64,000 bases of DNA from JANXQG01 sp963804375 (GTDB taxonomy: Bacteria > Planctomycetota > Planctomycetia > Pirellulales > Thermoguttaceae), in contig CAWDQE010000014.1 of NCBI GenBank assembly GCA_963804375.1, positions 372,001 through 436,000 of the forward strand. The letters are read 5' to 3'. Shown in pieces: positions 25,138 through 33,866 of the stretch. Position numbers and translations under genes: made by a program. Positions within the stretch are counted from its first letter, which is position 1. Each line of letters starts with the position of its first letter. A model generated the notes under the pieces. It worked only from the letters and a program-made list of their open reading frames with translations. It was not told the DNA's origin and ran no database searches.

Positions 25138-26757
25138 CTATACTTGATCGCCTCGACCGGTCATCAGAAGATGACCTGAAAGCGCGTGTACAACGCATCC
25201 TCTTCCGTAAGTGCCTTCTTCATGTTCCCGATCTTGATGGGGTTGGCAAAGTTGGCATGTTCCCAGTTGAGTTGCGCGGGCCCATTTGCATAAATACCAG
25301 TTGAGGCCCGTAGTCGTCTCAAAGGCTTCGTTGCTCGATTGGTTGGTGGCGCTGGTGCTGCTGGCGAGTTGCACCGCCGCGGCGCCCGCGAAAGCCTGCT
25401 GGCCGACTTCCATGCGGTCGGCGCGGAACACGAGTTCCCAAGCTCCGGGCGAAGCAATCGGCTCATGAGGATCGAAGGGCCGCAGCGGGGCGATCTGCTC
25501 ACTGTACTCGTGCCGCTGCTCGCCCGTGAGGAGATACGTCGCCATGACGTAGTAACCGTCGACGGGCACGTCCACGATCGGGTTCGCCGCGCGTTCCAGC
25601 TTCTGGTCCTGATGATAATACTGTGCGGCAAAGCCGAGCCCGTGGTAGAAGTAAACCAGTTCCGGACTGATGCGGTGGCGGACTCCATTGGCGGTCACTC
25701 CCGTATTGTAGGCGAACCAGGTCACCGTGGCCGGCGTCGTTATCGTGGGAGGGGTCGACGACGTGCTGCTCAGCGCCTCATTCTCGACGCCAAGGCTGCC
25801 AGCGAGTCCGAGTTGCAAGCCGCGAAGCAAACCGGACCCGTCCGCGTCATAGAAGGGGCGGACGACGACGCGAGCATTGAAGTCTTTGTCGTTATTGTTG
25901 TCGAGGGTGCTGTCGTTGGGATCGCCGTTGGAAATGGCGAGCGCATAATCGAAGCGGCCGCAAAACAGCTTTTCGCCGTGGATCATCGCCCCTTCATCCC
26001 GTTGCGGGCAGAGTTGATCCATCATCGAGCGTTCCATCGTCGGCACGTAACGATCCTGGATCAGGTCTTCATAGCTGAACGGCTGTTTGAACTTGCCGAT
26101 CGTGAACTGAAACCCTTCCCAATAATGGACGTTCATGTAGGCGTCGGTGATCGATTTGTAGACCGAAGACCCGGCGAAATCGGGCAACAAACGAAACTCG
26201 TAGTAGTTGTACATGGTTGCCTCGATACCAAGTCGTGCGCGACGAATCAGGAATGTATCCGGACTGCCCGTGGTCGGGCTGCCAGCCACGTTCGAATTGG
26301 CGGTCGAGGACGAGTCGACGGGATCCAGGAATCCGCGATAGTCTCCCTGGAGTTGGCCTGTTATCCGCAACTGGCAGGTCCGATCGGGGGACTGCAGAAA
26401 GAAGCCGTTATTCCAGCCGGTGAAAGGCGTGGAGTAAGGGGGCGCCTCGGCGCCGACCGCGGCATTGGGAGTGGCCGGAACATACTGATTGTCGCCCGGA
26501 TTGGCCGACGTCGCGGCGGCAGCGACCGGATTGACGGACGGCAATGAGGCCGTCTCGGCGTAAGTCGGATTCGCACCGTGTCCTGTTTTCAATTGCCGGA
26601 CCTCTGCCTCCAGGTCCTGAAGACGTTGCTGGAGTTCCGCCACGGAAGCCGCGCGGGCATCCTGGGCGTATGCACGGGACGTCCGATAGACGGAAACTCC
26701 GACGAACAATCCAACGCCGATCAAGCAATATGCGGCACTCGAGCAAATACGAAGCAT
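25138..26757 (-). CDS. OprO/OprP-type porin with C-terminal frameshift
   Basis: Signal peptide (residues 1-32), a coiled-coil periplasmic stalk (SVAELQQRLQDLEAEVRQL), then a phosphate-selective-porin-type barrel: ITGQLQGDYRGF, FLIRRARLGIEATMYNYYEFRLLPDF, ITDAYMNVHYWEGFQFTIGKFKQPFSYE. The last barrel strand is expected as LNWYLxKWARAQLNWEHANF, but the frame breaks near 25272-25282; in the alternative frame the gene ends properly in a Phe (TRFQVIF) at 25164. The apparent product therefore carries 35 aberrant C-terminal residues that would block barrel insertion. AAGGAGG precedes ATG 26757. Both flanks carry a MITE-like element. Substrate may be sulfate or phosphate, judging from the ABC transporter next door. 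Confidence 0.85.
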   Translation of the reverse strand: MLRICSSAAYCLIGVGLFVGVSVYRTSRAYAQDARAASVAELQQRLQDLEAEVRQLKTGHGANPTYAETASLPSVNPVAAAATSANPGDNQYVPATPNAAVGAEAPPYSTPFTGWNNGFFLQSPDRTCQLRITGQLQGDYRGFLDPVDSSSTANSNVAGSPTTGSPDTFLIRRARLGIEATMYNYYEFRLLPDFAGSSVYKSITDAYMNVHYWEGFQFTIGKFKQPFSYEDLIQDRYVPTMERSMMDQLCPQRDEGAMIHGEKLFCGRFDYALAISNGDPNDSTLDNNNDKDFNARVVVRPFYDADGSGLLRGLQLGLAGSLGVENEALSSTSSTPPTITTPATVTWFAYNTGVTANGVRHRISPELVYFYHGLGFAAQYYHQDQKLERAANPIVDVPVDGYYVMATYLLTGEQRHEYSEQIAPLRPFDPHEPIASPGAWELVFRADRMEVGQQAFAGAAAVQLASSTSATNQSSNEAFETTTGLNWYLCKWARATQLGTCQLCQPHQDREHEEGTYGRGCVVHALSGHLLMTGRGDQV

Positions 26758-27241
26758 GGTTCCCCTCCTTGAGATCCAGCGTGGTCCATGAATGGATATT
26801 TCTCTCTTGAACGCTTGGCAAATCGCACTCGTTGGCGCCGGTTTTCCGTTACGCCTGGCTCCGTCAGTGCGCCCGGCACAACAGGCATGTCATGAATAAC
26901 TGTCGGAAACCGTGCAATCCGAATTGCAGGAGGAATGGCCTCATGCGCTCGATAACGCAGATGCCTGCCCGCGCCTTCGTTCCCTTCGGCATGTCTTGCC
27001 CCACTTATCACAAGTCCATTGCTCTCAAGTGTTTCGGTGAAATCTCGGCGACCGCAAAAACCGTGTTTGGCCACGGCGAGCCGGCAAGAACTGACAACTG
27101 TCCGGGAAACCTGCTGGTAACCCGTCATAGGCCAACGGTATGGAGTGCTTTGCATCCCGGGGTCACAGCGCCGAAAAGGCTGCGACCGCTCCGGGGGTCG
27201 GAAGGTGGTTCGCGATCTTGTACCGGTGGTGGCGCTCCGCT
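26758..27241. other. Intergenic region upstream of the porin
   Basis: Contains the ribosome site and presumably the promoter of the minus-strand porin. No sigma-54 match with correct 10-bp spacing and good flanks was found on the minus strand. Open frames on either strand look random. The copy-2 mobile element begins at 27242. Confidence 0.5.
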
Positions 27242-27542
27242 CTCGTTGTTACACACATCTCGGACCCCATCCGGCCGGGTACCCTCTGGGTGCGGATGGT
27301 GAACAAGGCTGAATGGCTAGAACGAACAAGAAGAAGAGAAACGACCCCCACGGGCTCGTCCCGTGGGAGAAGGAGTTGTACGGCTACGGCGCGAGAATGG
27401 ACTAGCTGGGCAACCTGATTCACCATCCAGGCGAGCTGGATGGGGTCTGATTCTCAATGCTGTCGGTGCTGAGCTGTCCAATCTCTTTCACCATCCAGGC
27501 GAGCTGGATGGGGTCGTTGCCGGACTTGTGTGTAACAACGAG
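27242..27542. mobile_element. MITE-like structured element, copy 2 (intact ends)
   Basis: 301 bp with perfect 16-bp terminal inverted repeats, CTCGTTGTTACACACA (27242-27257) and its complement (27527-27542), flanked directly by CCGCT (27237-27241 and 27543-27547). Four hairpins are visible: H1 27268-27298 (CATCCG/CGGATG), H2 27347-27367 (CCCACGGG/CCCGTGGG), H3 27424-27442 and H4 27492-27510 (both CATCCAG-GCGAG-CTGGATG). Compared with copy 1 it gains bases within H2 that keep pairing but break any reading frame. Non-autonomous; no transposase in the window. Confidence 0.88.
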
Positions 27543-27892
27543 CCGCTTACCACCGGCTAATGGCTATGAACCCTCCGGGTTCGGATTGATTGGACCGCGC
27601 ACGCTTCGGTCGGATGAACCATTTTTCTGCACCGCGAAACCGCGAAACCTGCCGGTCATCCATGGATTTAACGGCCAGCCCAGCACATTCAACAGGCAGC
27701 CCATCATATTTAACAGCCTCGGTTGCGCGGGCGATTGCTCTTGGCAACGAACTATTCTGCCCGCGGCTTTGAAATACCCGCTTTTGCAAGACGCACTTGT
27801 TAACGTAACCTCAAGCGGCGTTTAACTTACTGGCTCAAGATCGGGAACCGTCCCGTGCGGCCCTCTGGTCCCGTGGAGTCTACCCGTACCGC
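27543..27892. other. Intergenic region upstream of the sulfate transporter promoter
   Basis: 350 bp with no supported gene. It would contain any enhancer sites for the sigma-54 activator acting at 27893; no obvious pair of palindromes like GGGCAGAATTCTGCCC was found here. Confidence 0.45.
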
Positions 27893-27909
27893 TGGCACGA
27901 ATCTTGCTT
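27893..27909 (+). promoter_or_regulatory. Sigma-54 (RpoN) promoter of the sulfate transport operon
   Basis: TGGCACGAATCTTGCTT matches the RpoN consensus TGGCACG-N4-TTGCW exactly: -24 GG and -12 GC 10 bp apart. Initiation near 27918 would leave about 60 nt before the ATG at 27979. Strongest promoter match in the window. Confidence 0.82.
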
Positions 27910-27978
27910 GTCGTGACTTACTTACCTTCAAGCCGCGATGTCGCGGGTACGCCCCTTGACTCTCCCACCCAAACTATC

Positions 27979-29166
27979 ATGGATGGAAAAAGGAACTTCG
28001 TTGAGGTTGCCGGAATACGTCTCGATTCATCGGCTCGCAAGGTCGCGCCGGCGAAACGGTCGCTGCGTCTGACACAGACGGTCTTTCATCGCTGGTTCAC
28101 GTGCGTCGTCCTCACAGTTGCCGGCTCGGCATTTCTTTCGGGCTGTGGTTCTTCGCCCGGCTCAAGCGGCCGTGGCAATGAGTTGTTGAATGTTTCGTAC
28201 GATCCAACGCGAGAGCTGTTCAAGGAGTATGACGCTGCCTTTGTCGCGCACTGGAAGAAGACGACGGGCGAGACGGTGACGGTCCATTCGTCGCACGCCG
28301 GGTCGGGGAAGCAGGCCCGCAGCGTGATTGACGGTTCGGAAGCGTCGGTGGTCACGCTGGCCTTGGCTTATGATATCGATAATATCGCCGCCAGCGGTCT
28401 GCTGGCCAAGGATTGGCAAACCGGCCCGAAGAAGCTGCCGAACAACAACTGCCCCTATACGTCGACGATTCTCTTCCTGGTGCGCAAAGGCAATCCCAAG
28501 GGCATCCACGACTGGGGCGATCTGGTGAAGCCGGGGGTTGAGGTGATCACTCCCAATCCCAAGACTTCCGGCGGGGCCCGCTGGAACTATCTCGCGGCGT
28601 GGGGATATGCGTTGCACCACGAATTGGGAAATTTCGGCAAACTCCACGATCCCCGGCAGGCCGAGGCGGTTGAAGCGGCACAGAAGAAGGCAAAAGAGTT
28701 TGTCCGGGATCTTTATCAGCGCGTGAAGATCCTCGACTCGGGCGCCCGCGACGCGACGATTACCTTTGTGCGCAAGAACCAGGGCGACGTGTTGATCGCT
28801 TGGGAGAACGAGGCCCTGCAGGAGACTGCCGGCGATGGGGCCGATAAATTCGAGGTGGTCGCGCCGAGCATCAGCATTCTGGCCGAACCGCCCGTGGCCG
28901 TGGTCGACACGAATGCCGATCGCCTGGGAACTCGCAAGGTGGCGGAGGAATACTTGAGGTATCTCTACTCCGCGGAAGGCCAAAGAATTGCCGCCAAGAA
29001 CTTCTATCGGCCCAGCGATCCGCAAGCGGTCGATCCCGCCTTGCTCAAGCCGTTCGCCGATCTCAAGCGGTTCACCGTGGCCGACGTGTTCGGCGGCTGG
29101 CAAGATGCGCAGAAAACCCACTTCAACGACCAAGGCGTGTTCGACGAGATTTTCCAGGCAAAGTAA
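27979..29166 (+). CDS. sbp: Sulfate ABC transporter substrate-binding lipoprotein
   Basis: 395 residues. A long basic N-region precedes a hydrophobic core and lipobox (FLSGC, Cys56), so it is probably a lipoprotein. The mature part follows Sbp/CysP closely: LLNVSYDPTRELFKEYDAAF, HSSHAGSGKQARSVIDG, VVTLALAYDIDNIA, NPKTSGGARWNYLAAWGYAL, and FVRKNQGDVLIAWENEA. It binds sulfate (or thiosulfate) in the periplasm and delivers it to CysTWA. ATG 27979 is chosen because it lies downstream of the predicted sigma-54 transcription start; an upstream TTG at 27904 lies inside the promoter. The stop overlaps the start of cysT by one base. Confidence 0.93.
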   Translation: MDGKRNFVEVAGIRLDSSARKVAPAKRSLRLTQTVFHRWFTCVVLTVAGSAFLSGCGSSPGSSGRGNELLNVSYDPTRELFKEYDAAFVAHWKKTTGETVTVHSSHAGSGKQARSVIDGSEASVVTLALAYDIDNIAASGLLAKDWQTGPKKLPNNNCPYTSTILFLVRKGNPKGIHDWGDLVKPGVEVITPNPKTSGGARWNYLAAWGYALHHELGNFGKLHDPRQAEAVEAAQKKAKEFVRDLYQRVKILDSGARDATITFVRKNQGDVLIAWENEALQETAGDGADKFEVVAPSISILAEPPVAVVDTNADRLGTRKVAEEYLRYLYSAEGQRIAAKNFYRPSDPQAVDPALLKPFADLKRFTVADVFGGWQDAQKTHFNDQGVFDEIFQAK

Positions 29167-29993
29167 TGTCGCTACAACTCAAGAAACCGAGCGTGCTGCC
29201 TGGCTTCGGCCTGACGATGGGCTTCACATTGTTCTACCTGTCGGCGTTGGTGCTCATTCCCTTGGCTGGACTGGTGCTGAAGACCAAGAGCATGGGCTGG
29301 TCGAGGTTTGCGGAAACGGTCACGCAACCAGAGATCCTGGCCTCCTATCGCCTGAGCGTGGGCGCCTCCTTGGCCGGCGCGGTTGTGAATGCCGTGTTTG
29401 GCTTCCTGGTGGCCTGGGTATTGGTGCGCTATACGTTTCCGGGCAAGAAGTTGATTGATGCCGTGGTCGACCTGCCGTTCGCCCTGCCCACGGCCGTATC
29501 GGGAATCGCACTGAGCGCCCTGTATGCCCGCGACGGCTGGATCGGCCGCCTGCTTCCCCAGGGCGTCGAGATTTCTTATACGCATTGGGGCGTGATCATC
29601 GCGCTGACGTTTGTCGGCTTGCCCTTCGTGGTGCGGACGTTGCAGCCGGCGCTGGAAGATCTCGACCCGCAGTTCGAAGAGGCGGCCGCCAGCCTTGGCG
29701 CCGGCCGCTTGCAGACTTTCTCCCGCGTGATCCTGCCCACGGTCCTGCCGGCCCTACTGACCGGCTTTTCGCTGGCCTTCGCCCGCGCGCTGGGCGAGTA
29801 CGGTTCGGTGGTGTTCATCGCGGGCACGTCGGCCGGCCAGGCCCAGATCGTGCCCATGCACATCGTCTCCAAGCTGGAAGAATACGATTATGCGGCGGCC
29901 ACGGCCCTGGGCGTGATGATGCTCCTGGCCTCGTTCGTGCTGTTGTTGACCGTCAATGTGCTCCAGTGGTGGAGCCGGAGATATGCGACCTGA
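29166..29993 (+). CDS. cysT: Sulfate ABC transporter permease CysT
   Basis: 275 residues, six transmembrane helices. The permease EAA loop is intact: EEAAASLGAGRLQTFSRVILP. FALPTAVSGIALSALYA and ARALGEYGSVVFIAG are typical of CysT/CysU. It forms the inner-membrane channel with CysW. Starts within the stop codon of the binding-protein gene (TAATG), so translation is coupled. Confidence 0.95.
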   Translation: MSLQLKKPSVLPGFGLTMGFTLFYLSALVLIPLAGLVLKTKSMGWSRFAETVTQPEILASYRLSVGASLAGAVVNAVFGFLVAWVLVRYTFPGKKLIDAVVDLPFALPTAVSGIALSALYARDGWIGRLLPQGVEISYTHWGVIIALTFVGLPFVVRTLQPALEDLDPQFEEAAASLGAGRLQTFSRVILPTVLPALLTGFSLAFARALGEYGSVVFIAGTSAGQAQIVPMHIVSKLEEYDYAAATALGVMMLLASFVLLLTVNVLQWWSRRYAT

Positions 29994-30014
29994 GATGTCG
30001 AGGAGGACCTGAAC

Positions 30015-30929
30015 ATGCCTGCCGCCGCCGGATCGCTTGTTTCTGCCGTCGTTCACGGTCGCGCGGAACTCCGCGTCACGGAGCCGTTCTGGCTGCGGGG
30101 CTTGCTGATCGGTCTGGCTTTGGCCTTCCTCTCCCTGTTTCTGCTCCTGCCTCTGTCGCTGGTCTTCGCCTCGGCCCTGGAAAATGGCGTGAGGGCCTAC
30201 TTCGCTGCGCTGATTTCGCCGGATGCCCTGCATGCCGTCTATCTGACGCTGGTGGCCGCCGCCGTCGCCGTGCCGATGGGAACGCTCTTCGGCCTGGCCG
30301 CCGGCTGGGCGATCGCCAAGTTCCAATTCGTGGGCAAGAACCTGCTGATCACGCTCATCGACCTGCCGTTTTCCGTTTCGCCGGTCATCGCCGGCCTGCT
30401 GTTCGTGCTGCTTTTCAGCCCCACGCACGGCTATTTCGGACCGTGGCTGGCCGAGCACGGCGTGCGCGTCATCTTTGCCGTGCCCGGCATCATCATCGCC
30501 ACGATGTTCGTAACCTTTCCCTTTGTCGCCCGCGAGTTGATTCCGCTCTTGGAAGCGCAGGGGACCGAAGAGGAGGAGGCCGCCCGCGTGCTGGGGGCCA
30601 GCGGTTGGCAGATCTTCCGCCGCATCACGCTTCCTAACGCCAAGTGGGGATTGCTGTACGGCATTCTGCTTTGCAACGCGCGGGCGATGGGCGAGTTCGG
30701 CGCGGTCTCCGTGGTGACGGCGCGGGTCAGCGGAGTGACGAACACGTTGCCCTTGGAAGTGGCCACCTTGTACAACGATTCCGGTTGTTACACGGCGGCC
30801 TTCGCCGTCGCCTCGCTCCTGGCGATGCTCGGCCTGGTGACGCTCGTGGCGAAGACCCTGATTGAATGGCGCAGCAGCGAGAAATGGCCCGAGCTGCAGG
30901 ATGGACCTCCGAGTCGGTCCATCTTATAG
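30015..30929 (+). CDS. cysW: Sulfate ABC transporter permease CysW
   Basis: 304 residues, six helices, EAA loop EEEAARVLGASGWQIFRRITLP and the CysW-type ARAMGEFGAVSVVTARVSG segment. Partner of CysT. The last nine or so residues (LQDGPPSRSIL) are encoded by a short palindrome (30900-30923) of a family also found at 55970-56026, so the C-terminus is repeat-derived. Start is 21 bp after the cysT stop. Confidence 0.95.
   Translation: MPAAAGSLVSAVVHGRAELRVTEPFWLRGLLIGLALAFLSLFLLLPLSLVFASALENGVRAYFAALISPDALHAVYLTLVAAAVAVPMGTLFGLAAGWAIAKFQFVGKNLLITLIDLPFSVSPVIAGLLFVLLFSPTHGYFGPWLAEHGVRVIFAVPGIIIATMFVTFPFVARELIPLLEAQGTEEEEAARVLGASGWQIFRRITLPNAKWGLLYGILLCNARAMGEFGAVSVVTARVSGVTNTLPLEVATLYNDSGCYTAAFAVASLLAMLGLVTLVAKTLIEWRSSEKWPELQDGPPSRSIL
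30900..30923. repeat. GATGGACC palindrome forming the 3' end of cysW
   Basis: GATGGACC (30900-30907), an 8-nt loop and GGTCCATC (30916-30923). It supplies the last coding residues and the stop follows 4 bp later. Same word family as 55970-56026. Confidence 0.75.
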
Positions 30930-31005
30930 GTACGGACGCAGAGGTCGATCCTACGGATTTGTTCTCGCGCGATCGCGAAATTCGGAAAGCGGAGGAGTAG
31001 TCATC

Positions 31006-32099
31006 ATGAGCATCGAAGCCCAGCACATCAGCAAGACATTCGGCACGTTTTCGGCCCTCGACGATGTCAGCCTGACCGTGAAAGCGGGCGAACTCGTGGC
31101 CCTGCTCGGTCCCTCCGGATCGGGCAAGACCACGCTGTTGCGAATCATCGCCGGGCTCGAGCGGCCCGACCCCGGCAGCGGGCCGATCAAGTTCCACGAC
31201 GAAAACGTGGCCGGCCGCGACGCGGGCAGCCGCCAGGTCGGTTTCGTCTTTCAGCATTACGCCCTCTTCCGCCACATGTCGGTCCTGGAGAACGTGGCTT
31301 TCGGGCTGCGGGTGCGTCCCAGATTGCGGCGGCCCTCGAAAGAACAGATTCGCGCCAAGGTCATGGAACTGCTCACACTCGTGCAGTTGGACGTGCAGGC
31401 CAATCGCTACCCGCACCAGCTTTCCGGCGGCCAGCGGCAGCGCGTGGCCCTGGCCCGGCGCTGGCGATCGAGCCGAAGGTGCTGCTCCTGGACGAGCCGT
31501 TCGGGGCCCTCGACGCCCGCGTCCGGCAGGAGCTGCGTCAATGGCTTCGCCGCTTGCACGACGAAATCCACCTGACGAGCGTCTTCGTGACCCACGACCA
31601 GGACGAGGCCATGGAGCTGGCCGACCGGGTGCTGGTGATGAATGAGGGGCGCGTCGAGCAGATCGGCACGCCCGACGAGGTGTTCCATAATCCCAGCACC
31701 GAGTTCGTCATGAATTTCCTCGGCCAGGTAAACATGTTCCACGGACGGGTCGAGGACGGCAAGGTCCTTTTCGCCGCGCTGGCCCTCGATGCGCCGCACC
31801 CGTCGCTCTTGTCGGCGCACCGCGTGCGGGTCTTTGTCCGTCCGCACGAGTTGGAAATCGAGACGCACCGCAACGGCCATCCCGCCTTTGCGGCCATGGT
31901 CACGCGGGTCCGCTCGGCCGGCCCCAACGTGCGGCTGGAGTTGCGGGCCCATACGGGCGAGATGCTCCAGGCCGAGTTGCCGCAAGATCGCTATCGGGCC
32001 TTGAAAATCGGCGTCGAGAGCCAGGTCTTCGTGTCGCCGCGGAGCGTGAAGGTCTTCGGGCCCGAACAAGGCATCTTCGGGCACGGTGAAGGGATCTAG
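31006..32099 (+). CDS. cysA: Sulfate ABC transporter ATP-binding protein, frameshifted
   Basis: ATG 31006 has GGAGGAG upstream. Frame 1 gives Walker A GPSGSGKTTLLR, the Q-loop FVFQHYALF and signature LSGGQRQRVALAR. Frame 2 resumes with ALAIEPKVLLLDEPFGALDA (Walker B), the switch histidine VFVTHDQDEAMELAD and a C-terminal TOBE-like domain (FVRPHELEIETHRNG) to 32099. One base is missing near 31455-31460 in a CGGCG stretch; restoring it gives a normal 364-residue CysA. It powers sulfate import. If the shift is real the operon has no ATPase and import fails. Confidence 0.9.
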
Positions 32100-32220
32100 G
32101 ACCGAAGAACCGCTAACTGTCGCAAGATGCTTGCGGCCCCTGCCGGCCGGGCGCCCGTAGGGTCGGGCCGGTGAACCAGTCTTCTCTTGGCGAAGGAAGA
32201 ATCCCAAAGTAGGAGTACCC

Positions 32221-33171
32221 ATGAATTATCGAGCGTTTCTTTGCACGATCATTATCGCCGCTACGGGACTGCTCGCCGTTTGCGGGCGAGCTGACACTCC
32301 AAGGGCGCAATCATCGACGCGACCTGTCCGCGTGGTGGTTTGGGATGAGCAGCAGCCCGAGCAGAAGCAGGCTTACAACAACTTCCTGGGCAATGCGATT
32401 GCGGATTACCTGAAGGGCCGCCCTGGGTTCGCGGTCCGGTCCGTGAAGTTCTCCGACCCGGAGCAGGGGCTGTCGGACGACGTGCTGGACGACTGCGACG
32501 TGCTGGTCTGGTGGAGCCATTACCGAACCAACCCCGCCGTGACGCCGGCCAGGGCCCGGAAGGTGGTCGAGCGCATCGAGGCCGGCAGGCTGTCGCTGGT
32601 TTCACTCCACTCGGCACACTGGTCGGCCCCCTTCGTCGAGGCCATGCGCGACCGGGCAACCGAGGATGCCCTCAAGGGCCTCAGCACGCGAAAGCGGGCG
32701 GCGGCGAAGATAACCGTCCTGACTCCCAAGCCGTTCGCGGCCCCCCAGCGCACCAGCCCGCTGACACCGTCGGTCAAGCGGGAGACCGCTGCCGACGGCA
32801 GGCTGCACATCGAGATTACGCTGCCCAACTGCTGCTTCCCCGCGTACCGCGCGGACGGCCAACCGAGCCACGTCACGACGCTGCTGCCGGAGCACCCGAT
32901 TGCCCGGGGCGTGCCGAAGCAGTGGGACATCCCGCAGACGGAGATGTACGACGAGCCGTTCCACGTCCCCGCACCGGACGAGGTAGTCTTCGAGGAGAAG
33001 TGGGACAAGGGCGAGCACTTCCGCAGCGGCTGCGTGTGGAAGGTCGGCAAAGGCAGGGTCTTCTACTTCCGCCCCGGCCACGAGACCTTCCCGGTCTACA
33101 AGCAGGAATTGCCGCTGCGGGTGATCGAGAACGCCTGCCGCTGGCTGGGCTCGTTCAACCGAGCTAAGTGA
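32221..33171 (+). CDS. ThuA domain protein (trehalose-utilisation family)
   Basis: 316 residues with an N-terminal signal (LLAVCGRAD; possible lipobox LAVC). The ThuA fold is recognisable by RVVVWDEQQPEQKQAY, the strand DVLVWWSHYRTNP, SLVSLHSAHW and the C-terminal GRVFYFRPGHETFPVY with the histidine typical of PF06283. ThuA proteins are class-I-glutamine-amidotransferase-like and are linked to oxidised-disaccharide metabolism; planctomycetes encode many exported copies. TAGGAG precedes the ATG. It follows the sulfate operon but with a 121-bp gap and is probably independent. Confidence 0.85.
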   Translation: MNYRAFLCTIIIAATGLLAVCGRADTPRAQSSTRPVRVVVWDEQQPEQKQAYNNFLGNAIADYLKGRPGFAVRSVKFSDPEQGLSDDVLDDCDVLVWWSHYRTNPAVTPARARKVVERIEAGRLSLVSLHSAHWSAPFVEAMRDRATEDALKGLSTRKRAAAKITVLTPKPFAAPQRTSPLTPSVKRETAADGRLHIEITLPNCCFPAYRADGQPSHVTTLLPEHPIARGVPKQWDIPQTEMYDEPFHVPAPDEVVFEEKWDKGEHFRSGCVWKVGKGRVFYFRPGHETFPVYKQELPLRVIENACRWLGSFNRAK

Positions 33172-33181
33172 GTTCAAAATC

Positions 33182-33523
33182 TCACCTCACTCGCTGGGAT
33201 GGCGTCAGCGAAGCTATCGTGATTTTCAGAAAGAACCTCGGCAACGGAACTTTTGAGATCCGAAGAGGTGAGCACTTTGGCGGTTTGGCCCTTTCGAGCC
33301 GGTCCTTCGCCACGTCGCCCTCAAGCTCCAGCGGTGAAAGCACGCCTTGTGCGGCAGCGTGCAATTTTCGAATTTCCGCTTCGTATTCCTGCGCCTTACG
33401 GTACTTGTCCCCTATTTTCTTCTGATCCTTGTAAGGAAGCAGCGGAACTTGCTGGCTCTTGAGCATTCCCCGTTTCACTTCTCGCCGGGTGAGACATACA
33501 TCCAGTCTGAGCATTTTCCCCAA
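33182..33523 (-). pseudogene. Fragment resembling the C-terminus of a type I restriction specificity subunit
   Basis: 113 residues. The part VPLLPYKDQKKIGDKYRKAQEYEAEIRKLH is the conserved helix after the second target-recognition domain of HsdS-type proteins (PLPxxxEQxxI), followed by a leucine-rich tail. There is no recognition domain, no HsdM/HsdR gene nearby, and the frame opens without a ribosome site. It converges on the ThuA gene (10-bp gap). Probably a remnant of a lost restriction-modification locus. Confidence 0.4.
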
Positions 33524-33639
33524 TCGCGGGGGCTGCGCAAAGATGCTCTATATGCCTCTCGGCGCACACCCCTGCGATCATGGCCCCACCGCTCACGGCC
33601 GTTACCCCATAAACTAGGGAATTCACCCCGTTTTCCTGC

Positions 33640-33669
33640 TTGACATGCCAATCCCGATTGGATTAGAAT
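33640..33669 (+). promoter_or_regulatory. Probable promoter of the glycan cluster with embedded palindrome
   Basis: TTGACA (33640-33645), an 18-bp spacer and TAGAAT (33664-33669). The spacer contains CCAATCCCGATTGG (33648-33661), a 6-bp inverted repeat lying exactly between the two promoter boxes, a position suited to a repressor or MerR-type regulator. Leader to the GTG at 33867 would be about 190 nt. Confidence 0.55.
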
Positions 33670-33681
33670 GCCATCCCAAGG

Positions 33682-33696
33682 TTGGCAGGATGCCAA
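33682..33696. promoter_or_regulatory. Operator-like inverted repeat just downstream of the promoter
   Basis: TTGGCAGGATGCCAA has perfect 6-bp arms around 3 nt and begins 12 bp after the -10 box, so it overlaps the expected transcription start. A bound repressor there would block initiation. Confidence 0.5.
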
Positions 33697-33866
33697 TTTT
33701 CCCAATGGGGCAGCGATACCCGCACACGCGGCCCCTTTGGTGCGCATGAGCGTCGAAATTCTCTGCGAGGGTCGGGAATGGCCGGCCGCGAGACGCGACG
33801 CCCGAATGCCACCAATGGCGGGGCGATTCGCCATGCCCCGCAGTGCGAGGTCAAGGAGGACCCACA

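Noticed and set aside
24843..25147. Small protein encoded by the MITE-like element (MVNKAEWLERIRRR)
   Set aside because: The frame is not kept in copy 2, where extra bases in a hairpin shift it; structure, not coding, is conserved.
26979..27003. Sigma-54-like site on the minus strand upstream of the porin (TGGGGCAAGACATGC)
   Set aside because: Only GG and GC spacing fits; flanking bases do not match the consensus.
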